In this document: one piece after another, positions 61,591-64,000 of the stretch | Layout: each line of letters opens with the position of its first letter | Position numbering within the stretch: the first letter of the stretch is position 1 | Source of the DNA: Clostridia bacterium | GTDB lineage: Bacteria; Bacillota; Clostridia; Christensenellales; SZUA-584 | Reading direction: 5' to 3' | Assembly: GCA_018648645.1 (NCBI GenBank) | Contig: JABGQS010000003.1 | Span: 107,279 to 171,278 of the forward strand | Length of the DNA stretch: 64,000 bases | Made by a program: the position numbers and the translations under genes | The notes under the pieces: model-generated | Told to the model about the DNA's origin: nothing | The model's input: only the letters and a program-made list of their open reading frames with translations | The model's database searches: none

Positions 61591-62160
61591 CTACTCCTTC
61601 GCGATGAGCGGCCGCAGTGCACACACAAGCGCATGCTCCCACACCATATGCACGTCTTCGATCTCTTCCATAACGTCTGTCGGCGCTATGCAGTTGATGT
61701 CGCTGTATTCATTCAATTTGCCGCCGTCGCGCCCGGTATAGCTGATGACGTGCATGCCAATCTCTTTAGCATATTTTGCTGCCTCAACAACATTAGGTGA
61801 GTTCCCGCTGCCCGAATACACAACGAAGACATCACCTTTACGCGCATAGTTCTTCAACTGCTCAGAGAAACAGACTTCGTACGAATAATCGTTGGCGATC
61901 GCAGTAGCAACCGGGACGCAGTCGTTTAGTGCGATTACCCGAAAGCGCTTTTTGCCGGGCAAGGAAAGCCCTTTGACGAAATCGTTGACGAAGTGAGACG
62001 CAGTGGCGGCGCTTCCGCCGTTACCTGCCGCGATGATCCATTTATCCTGCGCTCGGGCTTGCATGAATATCACCGCAGCGGCTTCCAGCTGCTTGGTATC
62101 CGTTTTTGCCAGCGTTTCTCCTGCTCGTTTGAAATGGTCGGTTAAAAACTTCTGCATCAT
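61591..62160 (-). CDS. SIS-domain sugar isomerase, GmhA-like
   Basis: 189 aa. WIIAAGNGGSAATASHFVNDFVKG and FVVYSGSGNSPNVVEAAKYAKEIGMHVISYTG are the two sugar-phosphate loops of the SIS fold and closely follow phosphoheptose isomerase (GmhA). DVMEEIEDVHMVWEHALVCAL near the C-terminus matches the GmhA His/Glu helix. GmhA converts sedoheptulose 7-phosphate to a heptose 7-phosphate. AGAAGGA supports ATG at 62160 rather than the upstream frame start at 62214. It is in an operon with HAD and RfaE-like genes. Confidence 0.88.
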   Translation of the reverse strand: MMQKFLTDHFKRAGETLAKTDTKQLEAAAVIFMQARAQDKWIIAAGNGGSAATASHFVNDFVKGLSLPGKKRFRVIALNDCVPVATAIANDYSYEVCFSEQLKNYARKGDVFVVYSGSGNSPNVVEAAKYAKEIGMHVISYTGRDGGKLNEYSDINCIAPTDVMEEIEDVHMVWEHALVCALRPLIAKE

Positions 62161-62194
62161 TGATAGCATCCTTCTTTCGTTTGCATATATTTTT

Positions 62195-62211
62195 CCGGGC
62201 GATGTGCCCGG
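62195..62211 (-). other. Small GC-rich hairpin between URO-D and SIS genes
   Basis: CCGGGC pairs with GCCCGG around five bases, directly after the URO-D stop. On the coding (minus) strand it is followed by A rather than T, so it is probably an mRNA processing or stabilising element, not a terminator. Confidence 0.4.
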
Positions 62212-62219
62212 CATTACAT

Positions 62220-63254
62220 TTATTTATCTGCCATGCATTCCTCGTAAAGCGCAAGGATGTTTTCCACAGGCGTGTCCATTTGAATATAATGCGACGGGGC
62301 AAGGATATACGCGCAGCCTTCAAACGCTTTCTTATATCGGTTGACACTTGCACGCACATCTTGCGGTGTGCCGACGCTTAGCACCTGCTGCACATCCACG
62401 CCGCCATGAAAGCAGACTTTGCCGCAATACTCCTTCGCGAGTTCTTCTGGTTGCATCTGCTCCGTGCAGGGCTGGATCGGGTCAAGTATATCGACTCCAG
62501 CTTCAATCAGACTATCGATAAACGGGGAGACTTCGCCGCATGTATGGAAGAAGAGCTTGCCGCCAATTTGGTGTATCGCCTCTGCGAAAGTCTTGATATA
62601 CGGGAACACAAAAGTCATGAACATATCGTGCGAAATGAGCGGCGCGTTCTGGCTCCCAAGGTCGCTATACAGCGTAAAGATATCGATTTTTCCGTCTGCC
62701 GCCTCTTGGGCGCGGCGATATTCTTCGATATAGAACTGCATAAAATACTCGCTCATGAAGTGGCAGAACTGCGGGCTTAACTTCATATCCATCATGAAAT
62801 TTGCCATACCGCGCACCAAACCGGGACGCTGCCAAACGTCAGCGCTGCCGTACTGTATCGCCATGTCCGGGTGACGCTCGATTGTCGCTTTGATGTCGCT
62901 GTAATCTACATCGTCATTTTTTGGCCAGTTAAAGTTTTTAAAATCCTCAATCGATTTTGCATCGGCCAGAGCACCGTCGATGTCATCGCGAACGGGACCG
63001 TATTGCGTTTGTTTGTAAAGATATTTTTCTCCCCAGCAGTTTTGATAATACGCTCCAAAATCCTTCTCTGCGGGGAAAACAGCGTCGATTAGCATGATGT
63101 CTGGGTTCAAATGGTCGACCAGCTTATCGTAATCACGAAACCCTAAGTGCCGATATAGCTTTTCGCAGGTGCTGGGCTCTGCCCGAAAATTGTAGCTCGT
63201 CCTGTCTGTTTTATCCCCGGCAATCGCTGCCAGCGCACGCTCTCTATTAGTCAT
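62220..63254 (-). CDS. URO-D family protein with HxCG motif
   Basis: 344 aa. NRERALAAIAGDKTDRTSYNF is the family start. KLFFHTCGEVSPFIDSLIEAGVDILDPIQP carries the His and Cys of a zinc methyltransferase-type site, and VCFHGGVDVQQVL and YILAPSHYIQMDTPVENILALY follow; the last segment has His where the third Cys ligand is often seen. It is the fifth URO-D-fold gene in the window and again lies in a sugar operon. The ATG is three bases after the stop of a small leader frame. Confidence 0.85.
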   Translation of the reverse strand: MTNRERALAAIAGDKTDRTSYNFRAEPSTCEKLYRHLGFRDYDKLVDHLNPDIMLIDAVFPAEKDFGAYYQNCWGEKYLYKQTQYGPVRDDIDGALADAKSIEDFKNFNWPKNDDVDYSDIKATIERHPDMAIQYGSADVWQRPGLVRGMANFMMDMKLSPQFCHFMSEYFMQFYIEEYRRAQEAADGKIDIFTLYSDLGSQNAPLISHDMFMTFVFPYIKTFAEAIHQIGGKLFFHTCGEVSPFIDSLIEAGVDILDPIQPCTEQMQPEELAKEYCGKVCFHGGVDVQQVLSVGTPQDVRASVNRYKKAFEGCAYILAPSHYIQMDTPVENILALYEECMADK

Positions 63255-63257
63255 CAG

Positions 63258-63323
63258 TTACGCCCACCATAGCCGGGGGAGGATGCATTTTATTTGATTT
63301 GAAATTCTCTGCAAAGTTACCAT
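63258..63323 (-). CDS. Possible 21-residue leader peptide before the URO-D gene
   Basis: An ATG at 63323 stands five bases after a perfect GGAGG. The frame encodes MVTLQRISNQIKC...LWWA and stops three bases before the URO-D ATG, which has only a weak GGTGGG site of its own. This arrangement suggests translational coupling or a regulatory upstream peptide. Short length makes it uncertain. Confidence 0.4.
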   Translation of the reverse strand: MVTLQRISNQIKCILPRLWWA

Positions 63324-63397
63324 TAAATCCTCCTGCCGGCATCTACGCCGTGCCGTTGATATCTATACCCCTCGCATCCTGCCGGTGACAATCGGCA

Positions 63398-64000
63398 TTA
63401 AACAAGTGCCAGCGAAGCAGCGCCGATAAGTGAAGCGTTGTAGCCGAGCGCACTCGTTTCGATGATTAGGGTTTTATTGGCAGATTGGTATATACGCTGC
63501 ATCACAGTTTCACGCAGAGTATCGGCAAACAAGTCGAAAGAAGCGCTGACTCCGCCGCCGATAATAACCCGCTCTGGATTGAGGAGATTTACCGCCGATG
63601 CAATGGCGTAGCCCAGATACTTGCCTTCGTCACGGTACACCTTTAAAGCGTTTGCGTCACCTTCCCGCGCTTTGCTTGCGATATCGGCCGCAGTTAATGA
63701 CTCGCCCGGTGTTTTTTGCAGATATCGTCGCACGATGCCCGGTCCGGCAGCCTGAATTTCGAGGCACCCAGAGTTTCCGCAGCCGCATTGAAAACCGTTG
63801 TTCTCCTCGACAACGATGTGCCCAATCTCTCCGGCTGTGCCCCCGAATCCTTTATAGAGAGCGTTGCTAAGGAACAAAGCTCCGCCACAGCCATTGCTGA
63901 CCGTCAGCCATATGAAGTCGGTTGAGTCCTTGCAGCATCCAAACATTTTCTCTGCCAAAGCGCACGCGTTGACGTCGTTCTCTATTGCGACGGGCAGAGA
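63398..64000 (-). CDS. ROK-family sugar kinase, 5' truncated by the window edge
   Basis: The frame runs off the right edge; about 200 residues of the C-terminal part are visible. AIENDVNACALAEKMFG, GCGGALFLSNALYKGFGGTAGEIGHIVV (with the ROK Glu-Ile-Gly-His motif) and CGCGNSGCLEIQ (zinc-binding Cys cluster) are diagnostic, as is INPERVIIGGG-like LNPERVIIGGGVS. The zinc cluster and absence of an N-terminal helix-turn-helix in view fit glucokinase or N-acetylmannosamine kinase; a ROK repressor cannot be excluded because the N-terminus is missing. It is the first visible gene of the minus-strand sugar operon. Confidence 0.9.
   Translation of the reverse strand, partial: SLPVAIENDVNACALAEKMFGCCKDSTDFIWLTVSNGCGGALFLSNALYKGFGGTAGEIGHIVVEENNGFQCGCGNSGCLEIQAAGPGIVRRYLQKTPGESLTAADIASKAREGDANALKVYRDEGKYLGYAIASAVNLLNPERVIIGGGVSASFDLFADTLRETVMQRIYQSANKTLIIETSALGYNASLIGAASLALV

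Noticed and set aside
1..64000. Mobile elements, CRISPR arrays, prophage or tRNA genes
   Set aside because: I looked for transposase or integrase motifs, regularly spaced repeats, phage structural genes and tRNA T-loop patterns and saw none that could be supported.

Overview
The window looks like the chromosome of an anaerobic, Gram-positive Clostridia-type bacterium (Bacillota). Supporting signs are AGGAGG-type ribosome sites, GTG and TTG starts, sigma-A-like promoters, lipoprotein sugar-binding proteins, a 2-hydroxyacyl-CoA dehydratase activase system, a dockerin protein and an NRPS ending in a reductase domain. I saw no tRNA, rRNA, CRISPR array, insertion sequence or phage gene. The left edge cuts an NRPS gene and the right edge cuts a ROK kinase gene. 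Bases 1-9150: an NRPS (A-PCP-C-A-PCP-R) is translationally coupled to a 7TM histidine kinase and an HD-GYP response regulator, followed by a terminator. This suggests a peptide-aldehyde product whose synthesis is tied to its own sensing. Bases 9200-16170: a fused Memo/AMMECR1 protein with its radical SAM partner, a serine-palmitoyltransferase-like alpha-oxoamine synthase, and a three-gene set related to 2-hydroxyacyl-CoA dehydratase activases. Bases 16161-24185: a cupin on the minus strand, then a sugar ABC transporter (ATPase, permease, binding protein) between two xylose-isomerase-like TIM-barrel genes, a small Cys/His-rich protein and another cupin. Bases 24350-26180: a two-gene module of a cytidylate-kinase-like protein fused to a possible PD-(D/E)xK domain and a hypoxanthine-phosphoribosyltransferase homologue that lacks key residues. 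It is followed on the minus strand by what looks like a structured noncoding RNA of about 300 nt, with its own promoter, a 10-bp closing stem, GNRA-type hairpins and a terminator. Bases 26560-37035: a catabolic operon with a URO-D family protein, two SDRs, a TIM-barrel isomerase, a LacI regulator, a metallo-beta-lactamase-fold protein, a GarR-like reductase, E1alpha/E1beta/E2 of a 2-oxoacid dehydrogenase complex (the E2 lacks its catalytic His) and an FAH-family hydrolase. Bases 37100-54840: an L-rhamnose locus with a LacI regulator and repeated TTGGGAT operators, RhaM mutarotase, an ABC transporter, an SGNH hydrolase, three URO-D-like proteins, RhaI, RhaB, an arabinose/fucose-isomerase-like protein, RhaA, a class II aldolase and a PHP protein. 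Bases 55000-58740: a secreted LRR-dockerin-NlpC/P60 protein, a cupin and a Gfo/Idh/MocA oxidoreductase. Bases 58765-64000 (minus): a ROK kinase, a possible 21-aa leader peptide, a fifth URO-D protein, a GmhA-like SIS isomerase, a HAD phosphatase, an unrecognised deoxyhypusine-synthase-like protein and an RfaE-like PfkB kinase, resembling a modified heptose-phosphate pathway. The candidates for undescribed biology are the noncoding RNA, the NRPS/kinase/HD-GYP operon, the kinase-nuclease/HPRT-like pair, and the repeated association of URO-D-fold proteins with sugar genes. All family assignments come from reading motifs by eye; no database search was run.
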